Assembly (NCBI GenBank): GCA_023386865.1
Contig: JAEWIV010000099.1
Location: 1-13,518, forward strand
Origin: Pseudomonadota bacterium
Lineage (GTDB): Bacteria; Pseudomonadota; Alphaproteobacteria; Reyranellales; Reyranellaceae
Direction: 5' to 3'
DNA: 13,518 nt
Of the stretch, positions 1 to 7,054 are shown one piece after another. The notes beneath the pieces are model-generated. The model worked only from the letters and a program-made list of their open reading frames with translations, did no database searches and was not told the origin of the DNA. Both the position numbers and the translations under genes were made by a program. The first letter of the stretch is position 1, and every line of letters starts with the position of its first letter.

Positions 1-170
1 GTCCAGCCCTGCAGCAGGATCGCCGCGTTCATGGCGCCGGCGCTGGTCCCGCTCACCGCCTCGATCGCGATCCGCTCGTCCTCGAGCAGGGCATCGAGAA
101 CGCCCCAGGTAAAGGCGCCGTGCGAGCCACCGCCTTGCAGCGCAAGATTGACGCGCCTGGTCTGGTTCAT
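1..170 (-). CDS. Patatin-like phospholipase (N-terminal part, gene runs off the left edge)
   Basis: Only the first 56 codons are in the window. The protein begins MNQTRRVNLALQGGGSHGAF, and residues 13-18 (GGGSHG) form the glycine-rich oxyanion-hole loop of the patatin family. Residues 41-45 (GTSAG) are the nucleophile elbow G-x-S-x-G, with Ser43 as the expected catalytic serine. The second half of the Ser-Asp dyad would lie outside the window. Patatins are serine lipid acyl hydrolases; the bacterial substrate here cannot be told. The start is supported by GGGAG 9 nt upstream. The gene is divergent from the MFS transporter, with 71 bases between the two starts. No signal peptide is visible, so a cytoplasmic or membrane-peripheral enzyme is inferred. 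Family assignment is secure; function beyond that is not. Confidence 0.9.
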   Translation of the reverse strand, partial: MNQTRRVNLALQGGGSHGAFTWGVLDALLEDERIAIEAVSGTSAGAMNAAILLQGW

Positions 171-241
171 GCGGCTGTTCTCCCGGGACACGCGACGCTA
201 CCTTCACCGTTCTGCGGCGTAAGCAGCGAGGGCAGCGTACT
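171..241. other. Divergent intergenic region between patatin and MFS genes
   Basis: These 71 bases separate two outward-facing start codons and must hold at least one promoter, possibly two back to back. The only elements I can point to are the ribosome binding sites, GGGAG for the minus gene (180-184) and GAGGG for the plus gene (228-232), each 9 nt from its ATG. I could not recognise a convincing -35/-10 pair or an operator palindrome on either strand. Confidence 0.5.
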
Positions 242-1471
242 ATGGCGAAGGGTGGGATGCAGAAGGCGTGGCGGAAGCGCCCGTCGACGATCCTGTGGAT
301 GCTCTCGTTGGGACAGCTCGTCTCCTGGGGACTGGTCTACTACACCTTCCCTCTGTTCGTCGTGCCGATGACGCAGGAACTGGGCTGGTCGCGCAGCGGC
401 ATGTTCGGCGCGCTGTCGGCCGGGCTGATGGTCGCCGGCCTGTGCTCGATTCCGGTCGGCGCCTGGATCGATCGCGGGCACGGCCGGAAGCTGATGACCG
501 GCGGCTCGCTGCTTGCCGCCGCCCTCCTGGCGATGTGGGCGCGCATCGAGTCGCTGCCGCTGTTCTACGCGATGTGGATCGGCCTCGGCGCCTGTCAGGC
601 CGTGCTGCTCTACGAGCCTGCGTTCGCCGTCATCACGCGCGTCTACGGGCCGCGCTACAAGCAGGCGATCCTGCTGATGACCTTCCTCGGCGGCCTCGCC
701 AGCACCTTCGGCATCCCCTTCACGCAGTTCCTGATCGAGCGCGTGGGCTGGCGGGAGAGCCTCGACGTGCTGGCGGCGATCAACGTCGGCGTGGCGCTCA
801 TGCATTGGCTGTTTGTCCCGGGTCCCCAGGAGGAGCCGGTGCCGATCGGCGAAGCCAAGCCGCCGGCCGAAGGCAAGGCGAAGAAAGGCCCGCTGGCGAC
901 GGCGGTGCGTCTGCCTGCCTTCTGGGGCCTGGTCGTCGCCTTCGCCGGTTACGGCCTCGCCTTCTCGGCGATGAGCTTCCATCTGATCCCGCTGCTCGAC
1001 GATCGCGGCGTTCCGACCGGCGTGGTGATGGCCATCATCGCCCTGATCGGACCCATGCAGGTGGTAGGTCGCGTGCTGCTCATGGTCGGCCAGCGCCACA
1101 TCACCACCATTCAGCTCGGAGCCGGCATCTACTTCGCCTTTCCCATCTCCATGGCGATGCTGGCGATGGGGATCAGCGACGTCTACGGGCTGATCCTGTT
1201 CGCCATCGTCTACGGCGTCGCCAATGGCCTCATCACCATCCTGCGCGGCATGGCGGTGCCCGAGTTCATCGGCCCCGAGGGTTACGGCGTCGTCTCGGGC
1301 GCGCTCACGATGCCGACCAACCTGATGCGTGCCGCCGGCCCTGTGCTGGCGTCGCTCGCCTGGGCGGCGTTCGGCGGCTACACGCCCGTCTTGTGGGGAC
1401 TCGCCGGCATCATGCTCCTTGCAGCGGCCGGCTTCGCCGCAGCGGCGGTTCTCGCTGCGCGACATTCATGA
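242..1471 (+). CDS. Major facilitator superfamily (MFS) transporter
   Basis: This 409-residue inner-membrane secondary carrier has the usual MFS length and alternating hydrophobic segments consistent with 12 helices. Residues 73-83 (GAWIDRGHGRK) match MFS motif A in the loop between helices 2 and 3. A charged, proline- and lysine-rich stretch at about 192-224 is the central cytoplasmic loop between the two six-helix halves. The LGWSRS segment after helix 1 (47-52) is common in the oxalate/formate-antiporter and monocarboxylate-carrier-like branch of bacterial MFS proteins, so an organic anion substrate is possible, but substrate cannot be read from the sequence. GAGGG lies 9 nt before the ATG. 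It is divergent from the patatin gene; the next gene on the strand begins 79 nt downstream and is functionally unrelated. No frameshift or truncation is seen. Confidence 0.93.
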   Translation: MAKGGMQKAWRKRPSTILWMLSLGQLVSWGLVYYTFPLFVVPMTQELGWSRSGMFGALSAGLMVAGLCSIPVGAWIDRGHGRKLMTGGSLLAAALLAMWARIESLPLFYAMWIGLGACQAVLLYEPAFAVITRVYGPRYKQAILLMTFLGGLASTFGIPFTQFLIERVGWRESLDVLAAINVGVALMHWLFVPGPQEEPVPIGEAKPPAEGKAKKGPLATAVRLPAFWGLVVAFAGYGLAFSAMSFHLIPLLDDRGVPTGVVMAIIALIGPMQVVGRVLLMVGQRHITTIQLGAGIYFAFPISMAMLAMGISDVYGLILFAIVYGVANGLITILRGMAVPEFIGPEGYGVVSGALTMPTNLMRAAGPVLASLAWAAFGGYTPVLWGLAGIMLLAAAGFAAAAVLAARHS

Positions 1472-1516
1472 CCGACACCTACGCCGTGTTTCGCCACATT
1501 TGCACATCAACTGTAT

Positions 1517-1531
1517 CGCCGTTTCACGGCG
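1517..1531 (+). other. Small hairpin just upstream of the DUF533 ribosome binding site
   Basis: CGCCGT (1517-1522) and ACGGCG (1526-1531) form a perfect 6-bp inverted repeat around a TTC loop. It sits 3 nt before the AGGAGAGG ribosome binding site of the DUF533 gene. It is too short and lacks a following T-run to be a convincing terminator for the MFS gene. It could affect ribosome access in a transcript coming from upstream, or be chance in GC-rich DNA. Confidence 0.3.
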
Positions 1532-1534
1532 GAC

Positions 1535-1542
1535 AGGAGAGG
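1535..1542 (+). promoter_or_regulatory. Ribosome binding site fixing the DUF533 start
   Basis: AGGAGAGG is followed 8 nt later by the ATG at 1551. The reading frame is open upstream to 1329, inside the end of the MFS gene, so this site is what selects the ATG at 1551 over the in-frame upstream ATG. Confidence 0.8.
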
Positions 1543-1550
1543 CGGGACGC

Positions 1551-2252
1551 ATGTTGGATGCGAAGGGTTTGTTGGATCAGTTCCTCGGCGGCCAGGATGG
1601 CAAGGGCCCCGGCGAGTTCATGCGCGGCGCGGGTGGCGGTGCCCTGGCGGGCGGCCTCGCCGCGATCCTCCTGGGCAGCAAGACAGGCCGCAAGATCGGT
1701 GGCGAGGCGCTGAAGTTGGGCGGTATGGCCGCCGTCGGCGCGCTCGCCTACAAGGCCTATCGCGACTGGCAGGCCGGCAAGGAAGCACCTGCCACGCCCC
1801 CGACGCAGCAGCCGAGCGTGCCGATGCTGCCGGCGCCCAGCGGAACGCCCTTCAACCCGTCGACCGAGAGCGGCCAGCAGAAGCTCGCGCGTCACCTGCT
1901 GCGCGCCATGATCGCCGCAGCCAAATCGGACGGGCACATCGATGCCCGGGAGCAGGCGCGCATCTTCGCCGAGATGGACAAGCTGCCGCTTGGCGCCGAC
2001 GACAAGGCATTTGTCATGGACGAGCTCAGAGCCAAGCTCGACATCGATGCCGTCGCTGGTGCCGCCGAGACGCCGGAGGAAGCGGCCGAGATCTACACCG
2101 CGTCGTTGCTGGCGATCGACATCGACAACGCCGCCGAGCGCGGCTACCTCGCCATGCTGGCGGCGCGCCTCGAGCTCGACGATGCGCTGGTCGCGCATTT
2201 GCAGCGGACGGTGGCCGGCGCTGTCGGCAAGGTGGCGCAGCCGGTCGGTTGA
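1551..2252 (+). CDS. DUF533 family protein with TerB-like C-terminal domain (YebE-like)
   Basis: This 233-residue protein has three parts. The N-terminus (1-70) opens MLDAKGLLDQFL and carries a glycine/alanine-rich stretch at about 26-66 that could insert in or associate with the membrane. A proline-rich linker runs from about 78 to 104. An acidic helical domain at about 108-225 includes AMIAAAKSDGHIDAREQ (119-135), a signature shared by DUF533 and the TerB-like fold. This matches the family of E. coli YebE, an inner-membrane protein of unknown function. Annotations as tellurite resistance rest only on fold similarity and should not be taken as function. The start is set by AGGAGAGG 8 nt upstream; a longer in-frame version from 1329 would overlap the MFS gene and is unlikely. 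A 9-bp hairpin follows the stop by 13 nt. Confidence 0.88.
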   Translation: MLDAKGLLDQFLGGQDGKGPGEFMRGAGGGALAGGLAAILLGSKTGRKIGGEALKLGGMAAVGALAYKAYRDWQAGKEAPATPPTQQPSVPMLPAPSGTPFNPSTESGQQKLARHLLRAMIAAAKSDGHIDAREQARIFAEMDKLPLGADDKAFVMDELRAKLDIDAVAGAAETPEEAAEIYTASLLAIDIDNAAERGYLAMLAARLELDDALVAHLQRTVAGAVGKVAQPVG

Positions 2253-2265
2253 GATGACGCGCAGA

Positions 2266-2286
2266 CCCCGAGGCATCGCCTCGGGG
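2266..2286. terminator. Probable bidirectional terminator hairpin between convergent genes
   Basis: CCCCGAGGC (2266-2274) and GCCTCGGGG (2278-2286) are perfect 9-bp complements around a 3-nt ATC loop. The hairpin lies 13 nt after the DUF533 stop and 15 nt after the stop of the minus-strand small gene, the usual place for a shared terminator. Neither flank has a T-run, so it is not a canonical intrinsic terminator. It may stabilise both 3' ends or work together with Rho. Confidence 0.6.
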
Positions 2287-2301
2287 GCGCAACCATCGGC
2301 G

Positions 2302-2589
2302 CTACGCCGGCTGGGTCTTCAGGCGGTCGATCTCGATGCGCAGCTCGGCGGCGGTCGGCTTGCGCCGGTCGGCCGGCACGTGCGGTGGATCGGGGCTGAC
2401 ACGCACGATCGGCGGTGTCTTGGCCAGAGCCAGGCGCGCTTCCGCCTGCTCGCTGCGTCCGGCAGCGATGTCGGCCAACGCCTGCAGCGTGCACAGCCCC
2501 TCCCAGCGATCGGGCTCACGGCGGGCGTTCTCGATGGAGCGAACGAAACGGTCGGCGCGTTCGATCAGGGTGCGGAGGCTGGCGGGCAT
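2302..2589 (-). CDS. Small hypothetical protein, 95 aa
   Basis: I do not recognise this protein. Most codons end in G or C, as in neighbouring genes, which supports a real gene rather than a shadow. It has no transmembrane segment or signal peptide and a single cysteine. Residues 1-57 look helical, with the pattern LQALADIAAGRSEQAEARLALAK (about 35-57) resembling one TPR-like helical hairpin. A proline-rich linker (58-77) follows, then a short charged helix (79-91). It is probably a soluble cytoplasmic protein. An in-frame TGA lies just upstream of the ATG, so the start cannot be moved further 5'; no good Shine-Dalgarno sequence is seen. It is convergent with the DUF533 gene and lies downstream of the LLM oxidoreductase on the same strand, separated by 144 bases with hairpins, so it is probably a separate unit. 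Confidence 0.7.
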   Translation of the reverse strand: MPASLRTLIERADRFVRSIENARREPDRWEGLCTLQALADIAAGRSEQAEARLALAKTPPIVRVSPDPPHVPADRRKPTAAELRIEIDRLKTQPA

Positions 2590-2659
2590 GGCGGGTCACG
2601 AATGGTGGCTGCTGCCGCAAAGCCGTACAGCAGCCTGCCCGGTCGGTAGGTGACTTTCC

Positions 2660-2686
2660 GCACACAGGCCGAAGGGGCCCGTGTGC
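2660..2686 (-). terminator. Possible 3' hairpin downstream of the LLM oxidoreductase
   Basis: GCACACAGGCC (2660-2670) pairs with GGCCCGTGTGC (2676-2686) around a GAAGG loop: 6 bp, one A/C mismatch, then 4 bp. On the minus strand it lies 47 nt beyond the LLM oxidoreductase stop codon. The sequence after it on that strand (GGAAAGTC) has no T-run, so if it terminates transcription it does so non-canonically. It could also serve as a 3'-end stabiliser. Confidence 0.4.
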
Positions 2687-2695
2687 CTCCGTCGA

Positions 2696-2712
2696 GCCGA
2701 CGAGCCGTCGGC
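2696..2712. other. Short perfect hairpin in the 2590-2733 intergenic region
   Basis: GCCGAC (2696-2701) and GTCGGC (2707-2712) form a 6-bp perfect inverted repeat with a 5-nt loop. It stands in tandem with the larger hairpin at 2660-2686, both after the LLM oxidoreductase stop. Apart from these two structures I see nothing in the 144-base gap; no open frame with good codon usage, no tRNA-like fold. Confidence 0.3.
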
Positions 2713-2733
2713 GGACGCCCGTCGCCCGGGCCC

Positions 2734-3840
2734 TTACTCCGCGGCCAGCTTGGCCTTGGCCGGCTTGAGATGCCGCACCTTGGGCATCACCTCCTTCGAC
2801 AGGAGCTCGAGGGAGTGTCGCCAGGCCTTGGGATTCTCCGCGTAGTCGAAGCCGAACACCAGGAGCTGCCCGAAGCCGCCGACCTCGTCGTAGATCTTCT
2901 CGATCTTCTCGATCACGGTTCGGGGCGAGCCCACGATCCAGTTGTGCCTGGCGCAATATTCCGGGGTCACGTCGGAGTCGGCCGTGTCAGGACTGACCTT
3001 GAGGAATTCGAGGAATCCGAACTGGCCGAGCAGCGGCAGGAAATACTCGCGCATCATGCGGCCCATATGGGAGCCGACCGAGAGCTTCATGGCCTCGGCG
3101 TCGGTATCGGCCACGAACACCTCGCGCACCATGCGCCACTCGCCGCGGTCGGGCGTGCGGCCGGCCTTGGCGGCGCCGGCCTCGACGGCGTCCCAATGGC
3201 TGCCGACATAGGCCGGGTTGAGGTTGAGGCTCATGGGCAGGAAGCCCTTCTCGCCGGCGAGCTTCAGCGTGTCGGAGTTCTTGCTGAGGCCAGCGACGCC
3301 GATCGGCGGATGCGGGCTCTGCAACGGCTTGATGTGAGGCTTCAGGAAGCCGAACATCGTGTCGGGTGCGGTGACGTGCCAGAACTTGCCCTTGTAGTCG
3401 AACGGCTCGGACGAGCTCCATAGTTTCAGGATGATCTCGAGCGCCTCGCGCGTCATGTCGCGATTGACGCCCGACATGCCGTCGACGTTGAACATCGCCC
3501 AGTCGCTGGGCAGGCCCGAAGCCGCGACGCCGAAATTGAGTCGGCCGCCCGAGATGTGATCGAGCATGGCGACGCGGTTGGCGAGTTCGGCGGGATGGTG
3601 ATAGGGCAGCAGGAAGCCGCCGGGACCGAGCCGGATGTTCTTGGTCTGCATCAGCCCCTGAGCGACCAGCAGATCGGGAGAGGGATGTGGTTCCCAGGGA
3701 GCGGTGTGATGCTCGCCGATCCAGCACTCGGCGAAGCCAAGCTCGTCGAGCCAGCGGATGACCTGGAGGTCCCACTCGTGCCCGTCCTTGAGCGGCCTCT
3801 CGGGCGGATGCGACGGCATCGTGAAATACCCGAACTGCAT
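2734..3840 (-). CDS. LLM-class flavin-dependent oxidoreductase (bacterial luciferase-like)
   Basis: This 368-residue protein belongs to the luciferase-like monooxygenase superfamily, TIM-barrel enzymes that use reduced FMN from a partner reductase to oxygenate small organic molecules. The start MQFGYFTMPSHPPERP is typical of the limonene 1,2-monooxygenase-like branch. Family hallmarks are AECWIGEHHTAPWEPHPSPD (37-56), the LGPGGFLLPYHHPAELANRV block (71-90) and DHISGGRLNFGVAASG (94-109). The substrate is not predictable; limonene monooxygenase labels in this family are often transferred without support. The start is firm: AGGAGG lies 5 nt before the ATG, although the frame stays open far upstream. 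It is divergent from the phosphatase-like gene across 66 bases. No flavin reductase gene is adjacent, so reduced FMN must come from elsewhere. Confidence 0.92.
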   Translation of the reverse strand: MQFGYFTMPSHPPERPLKDGHEWDLQVIRWLDELGFAECWIGEHHTAPWEPHPSPDLLVAQGLMQTKNIRLGPGGFLLPYHHPAELANRVAMLDHISGGRLNFGVAASGLPSDWAMFNVDGMSGVNRDMTREALEIILKLWSSSEPFDYKGKFWHVTAPDTMFGFLKPHIKPLQSPHPPIGVAGLSKNSDTLKLAGEKGFLPMSLNLNPAYVGSHWDAVEAGAAKAGRTPDRGEWRMVREVFVADTDAEAMKLSVGSHMGRMMREYFLPLLGQFGFLEFLKVSPDTADSDVTPEYCARHNWIVGSPRTVIEKIEKIYDEVGGFGQLLVFGFDYAENPKAWRHSLELLSKEVMPKVRHLKPAKAKLAAE

Positions 3841-3906
3841 GGTTTCCTCCTGAGTTATCCAGCGAAGTCGACTACCATCGGCCGGCAAGTGCAAGAGGGG
3901 CGGCGC
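3841..3906. promoter_or_regulatory. Compact divergent promoter region, LLM oxidoreductase / phosphatase-like hydrolase
   Basis: Sixty-six bases separate the two start codons. They contain the strong minus-strand ribosome binding site AGGAGG (3846-3851) and a plus-strand GAGGGG near 3895. Both promoters must overlap within this space or extend into the opposite gene. I cannot identify a clear -35/-10 pair. GTCGAC (3868-3873) is a 6-bp palindrome roughly midway, too short to call an operator. Confidence 0.4.
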
Positions 3907-5157
3907 ATGGCAGGGTCTCGGCGGGCGGTGTTCGTATGCTGTGACGGTCTTGGCCGCGACTGGGTGCGGCCCGAGACGACGCCGTTCCTCGATGCGCTGC
4001 GCGGCGCCAGCCTGTGGTGCGCCGAGCACAGCGCGGTCTTCCCTTCGGTCACGCGCGTTTCGGCTGCCTCGATCGCGACCGGGTGCCTGCCGGCGCGCCA
4101 CGGCCTGCACGGCAACCGCATGGGCCTCAGGGAGGAGGGCAAGATCGTCGTGCGTGACGTCGGGGCGCCCGATTTCCGCGCCCACATGCGCCGCGCCACC
4201 GGCGGCACGCTGCTGGCGCCCTCGATCGCCGAGCGCGTCGCCGGCGCGGGCGGCTTCATCGCCTTCTCGAACGTCTCCCCCGGAGCCGCCTACTTCCTCG
4301 ACCCCGAGCATTTCGGCTACATCCATCATCGCTCGGGCTCGTTCGCGCCGGGCGGCAAGGATATCGGCGCCCTCGCGGTCACTCACGACTCCGCCGGCGA
4401 CCGGACGATGACCCGGCGCTTCTGTGCCGAGGTCCTGTGCGACGCCAGGCCGGCCGTGGCCTTTCTCTGGCTATGCGACCCCGACCACACGCTGCATGCC
4501 GTGCCGCTGGGCTCGCCGGCGCATACCGACGCGCTGCGGCAGGCCGATCGCTGCGTCGCCGAGGTCCATCGTACCGTCGAACGGTTGCGCGGCGAGGGCG
4601 AGGAGATCCTGCTGCTGGTCGGCTCCGACCACGGCCACGAGACGATCGGCGACAGCATCGATATCGACGACTGGCTGGCCGGACGGGGGCTCAGGGACCT
4701 TCTGGAGGCGGGCGACGTGGCCGTGGCGGGCCAGGGTACGTCGGCGCTGCTCTATGCCACGGACCGCGGAAGCCAGCGCCTGCTCGGCCTCGTCGAGGAG
4801 ATGCGCCGGACGCCGTGGGCCGCCGACGTCCTGGTCGGCGTCGACCTCGCGGCACGGGGCTTCACCGCCGATGGGGTTGTCGCCGCCGTCGACATGGCGC
4901 GCCTGGCCGAGGCCAATCCCTACGGCGTGGCCGGGCGGCGTTGGGCGGTCGACGAAGGCAAGGCCGTGCCGATCGGCTGCGGCCAGCATGGCGGCCTGGG
5001 GCCGGACGAGACGCGGCCGTTCCTGATGGTCGATGATGGCGGTCGGTCCTCCAGGACGCTGGAGCAGGCGACCAGCCTGACCGACATTGCGCCGACCATC
5101 TCGCGCTTCCTCGGCCTGCCGCTCGCGGGCTTCGACGGCGCGCCGCTGCCGTTGTAG
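3907..5157 (+). CDS. Alkaline-phosphatase-superfamily hydrolase (nucleotide pyrophosphatase/phosphodiesterase type)
   Basis: This 416-residue protein carries the two-metal site of the type I phosphodiesterase/nucleotide pyrophosphatase family. Asp13 (CCDGLG) is a metal ligand. Thr49 in FPSVTR is the expected nucleophile, followed by the family pattern ASIATGCLPARHG (54-66). Asp193 and His197 (PDHTLH), Asp241-His242 (GSDHGH) and His361 (CGQHGG) supply the other ligands. All expected ligands are present, so it should be an active phosphodiester or phosphomonoester hydrolase; the substrate is unknown. There is no signal peptide, so it is predicted cytoplasmic, unlike many secreted family members. 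The ATG at 3907 is preceded by GAGGGG at good spacing; an in-frame GTG 18 nt upstream is an alternative. It is divergent from the LLM oxidoreductase and convergent with the aldehyde dehydrogenase. Confidence 0.9.
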   Translation: MAGSRRAVFVCCDGLGRDWVRPETTPFLDALRGASLWCAEHSAVFPSVTRVSAASIATGCLPARHGLHGNRMGLREEGKIVVRDVGAPDFRAHMRRATGGTLLAPSIAERVAGAGGFIAFSNVSPGAAYFLDPEHFGYIHHRSGSFAPGGKDIGALAVTHDSAGDRTMTRRFCAEVLCDARPAVAFLWLCDPDHTLHAVPLGSPAHTDALRQADRCVAEVHRTVERLRGEGEEILLLVGSDHGHETIGDSIDIDDWLAGRGLRDLLEAGDVAVAGQGTSALLYATDRGSQRLLGLVEEMRRTPWAADVLVGVDLAARGFTADGVVAAVDMARLAEANPYGVAGRRWAVDEGKAVPIGCGQHGGLGPDETRPFLMVDDGGRSSRTLEQATSLTDIAPTISRFLGLPLAGFDGAPLPL

Positions 5158-5166
5158 CGGTACCGC
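5157..5166. repeat. 10-bp palindrome GCGGTACCGC at the end of the hydrolase gene
   Basis: GCGGTACCGC is self-complementary over 10 bp and begins at the last base of the hydrolase stop codon. Its core GCGGTA also occurs in the arms of the larger inverted repeat at 5191-5227, so alternative pairings between the two elements are possible in the transcript. Confidence 0.4.
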
Positions 5167-5190
5167 CGCTTTGGCGCCGTCGGGCGAGTG

Positions 5191-5227
5191 TGACCTGCGG
5201 TATCGCTCATCCCAATACCGCAGGTCA
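5191..5227. terminator. Perfect 13-bp inverted repeat between convergent genes (probable bidirectional terminator)
   Basis: TGACCTGCGGTAT (5191-5203) and ATACCGCAGGTCA (5215-5227) are exact reverse complements with an 11-nt spacer. The element lies 33 nt after the hydrolase stop and 21 nt after the aldehyde dehydrogenase stop on the opposite strand. Such a position suggests a shared transcription end, but there is no T-run on either side, and a DNA-binding site cannot be excluded. Confidence 0.55.
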
Positions 5228-5248
5228 GGAGAGCAAGGCGTCGCCGGC

Positions 5249-6748
<1,500 letters not shown>

Positions 6749-6788
6749 GTCGTTCTCCTTGTCATTCGAGGGGCGGAGACTAGCCCAC

Positions 6789-6813
6789 GAAAAAGCCGCC
6801 CGAAAGGGCGGCT
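6789..6813 (-). terminator. Intrinsic (Rho-independent) terminator of rpmG
   Basis: On the minus strand AGCCGCCC pairs with GGGCGGCT (8 bp; plus-strand 6794-6801 and 6806-6813) around a TTTC tetraloop (GAAA on the plus strand), and is followed by a run of T. It starts 29 nt after the rpmG stop. This is the only textbook intrinsic terminator in the window, and it isolates rpmG from the aldehyde dehydrogenase gene downstream. Confidence 0.88.
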
Positions 6814-6824
6814 GTTCCGGTCGA

Positions 6825-6842
6825 ACATTCCTGTCGGAATGT
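6825..6842 (-). other. Second small hairpin at the rpmG stop codon
   Basis: ACATTCC (6825-6831) and GGAATGT (6836-6842) form a perfect 7-bp hairpin with a TGTC loop on the plus strand. Its outer base is the last base of the rpmG stop codon on the minus strand. It stands in tandem with the intrinsic terminator 11 nt further on and may shield the 3' end of the short rpmG transcript. Confidence 0.45.
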
Positions 6843-7009
6843 CACTTCATCTTGGATTCCTTGAACACGACGTGCTTGCGCACGACGGGGTCGTACTTCT
6901 TCAGCTCCATCTTCTCGGTCTTGGTGCGCGGGTTCTTGCGCGTCACGTAGAAGAAGCCGGTGTCGGCGCTGGACACCATCTTGATCAGGATCGAGGTCGG
7001 CTTGGCCAT
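6842..7009 (-). CDS. rpmG: 50S ribosomal protein L33
   Basis: This 55-residue protein begins MAKPTSILIKMVSSADTGFF and contains YVTRKNPRTKTEKMELKKYD, the conserved core of bacterial L33, ending in KESKMK. L33 is a small protein of the large ribosomal subunit near the E site. It has no cysteines, so it is the zinc-independent form; the zinc-binding form carries four. Length is standard for the family. AGGGA lies 7 nt before the ATG. The gene has its own upstream promoter (-35 at 7077-7082) just after the S41 peptidase stop, and an intrinsic terminator downstream. It is therefore probably transcribed mainly as a single gene, with possible read-through from the topA-rnr-DUF983-S41 run. The assignment is secure. 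Confidence 0.97.
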   Translation of the reverse strand: MAKPTSILIKMVSSADTGFFYVTRKNPRTKTEKMELKKYDPVVRKHVVFKESKMK

Positions 7010-7023
7010 GGTCTTGTCCCTAT

Positions 7024-7036
7024 GCCCGAAAGGGCG
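7024..7036 (-). other. Short hairpin in the rpmG 5' leader
   Basis: GCCC (7024-7027) and GGGC (7032-7035) enclose a GAAA loop, 15 nt upstream of the rpmG start codon and just before its ribosome binding site. The 13 bases GCCCGAAAGGGCG here are identical to those in the core of the rpmG terminator (6798-6810). The 4-bp stem is short; a regulatory role is speculative. Confidence 0.35.
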
Positions 7037-7054
7037 AATCTCCGGAAGGCGGGC

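Noticed and set aside
167..1465. 432-codon minus-strand frame opposite the MFS transporter
   Set aside because: The composition (many His, Arg, Asp, Gln, Glu) is typical of a shadow, and it overlaps both the MFS gene and the patatin start.
1486..1530. Possible promoter before the DUF533 gene (TTGCAC near 1500)
   Set aside because: No -10-like hexamer occurs at 16-18 nt; the match does not exceed chance.
268..1713. 481-codon plus-strand frame overlapping the MFS gene and the start of the DUF533 gene
   Set aside because: It is an Arg/Ala-rich +2 shadow running through two genes with clear families and their own ribosome binding sites.
3841..4386. 182-residue N-terminal extension of the LLM oxidoreductase frame
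   Set aside because: The luciferase-like domain starts normally at the ATG at 3840, which has a perfect AGGAGG; the extension is antisense to the phosphoesterase gene and lacks family features.
6749..6788. Possible aldehyde dehydrogenase promoter with TAGTCT near 6775-6780
   Set aside because: The corresponding -35 position falls within the rpmG terminator stem and does not resemble a -35 box; too weak to list as a feature.
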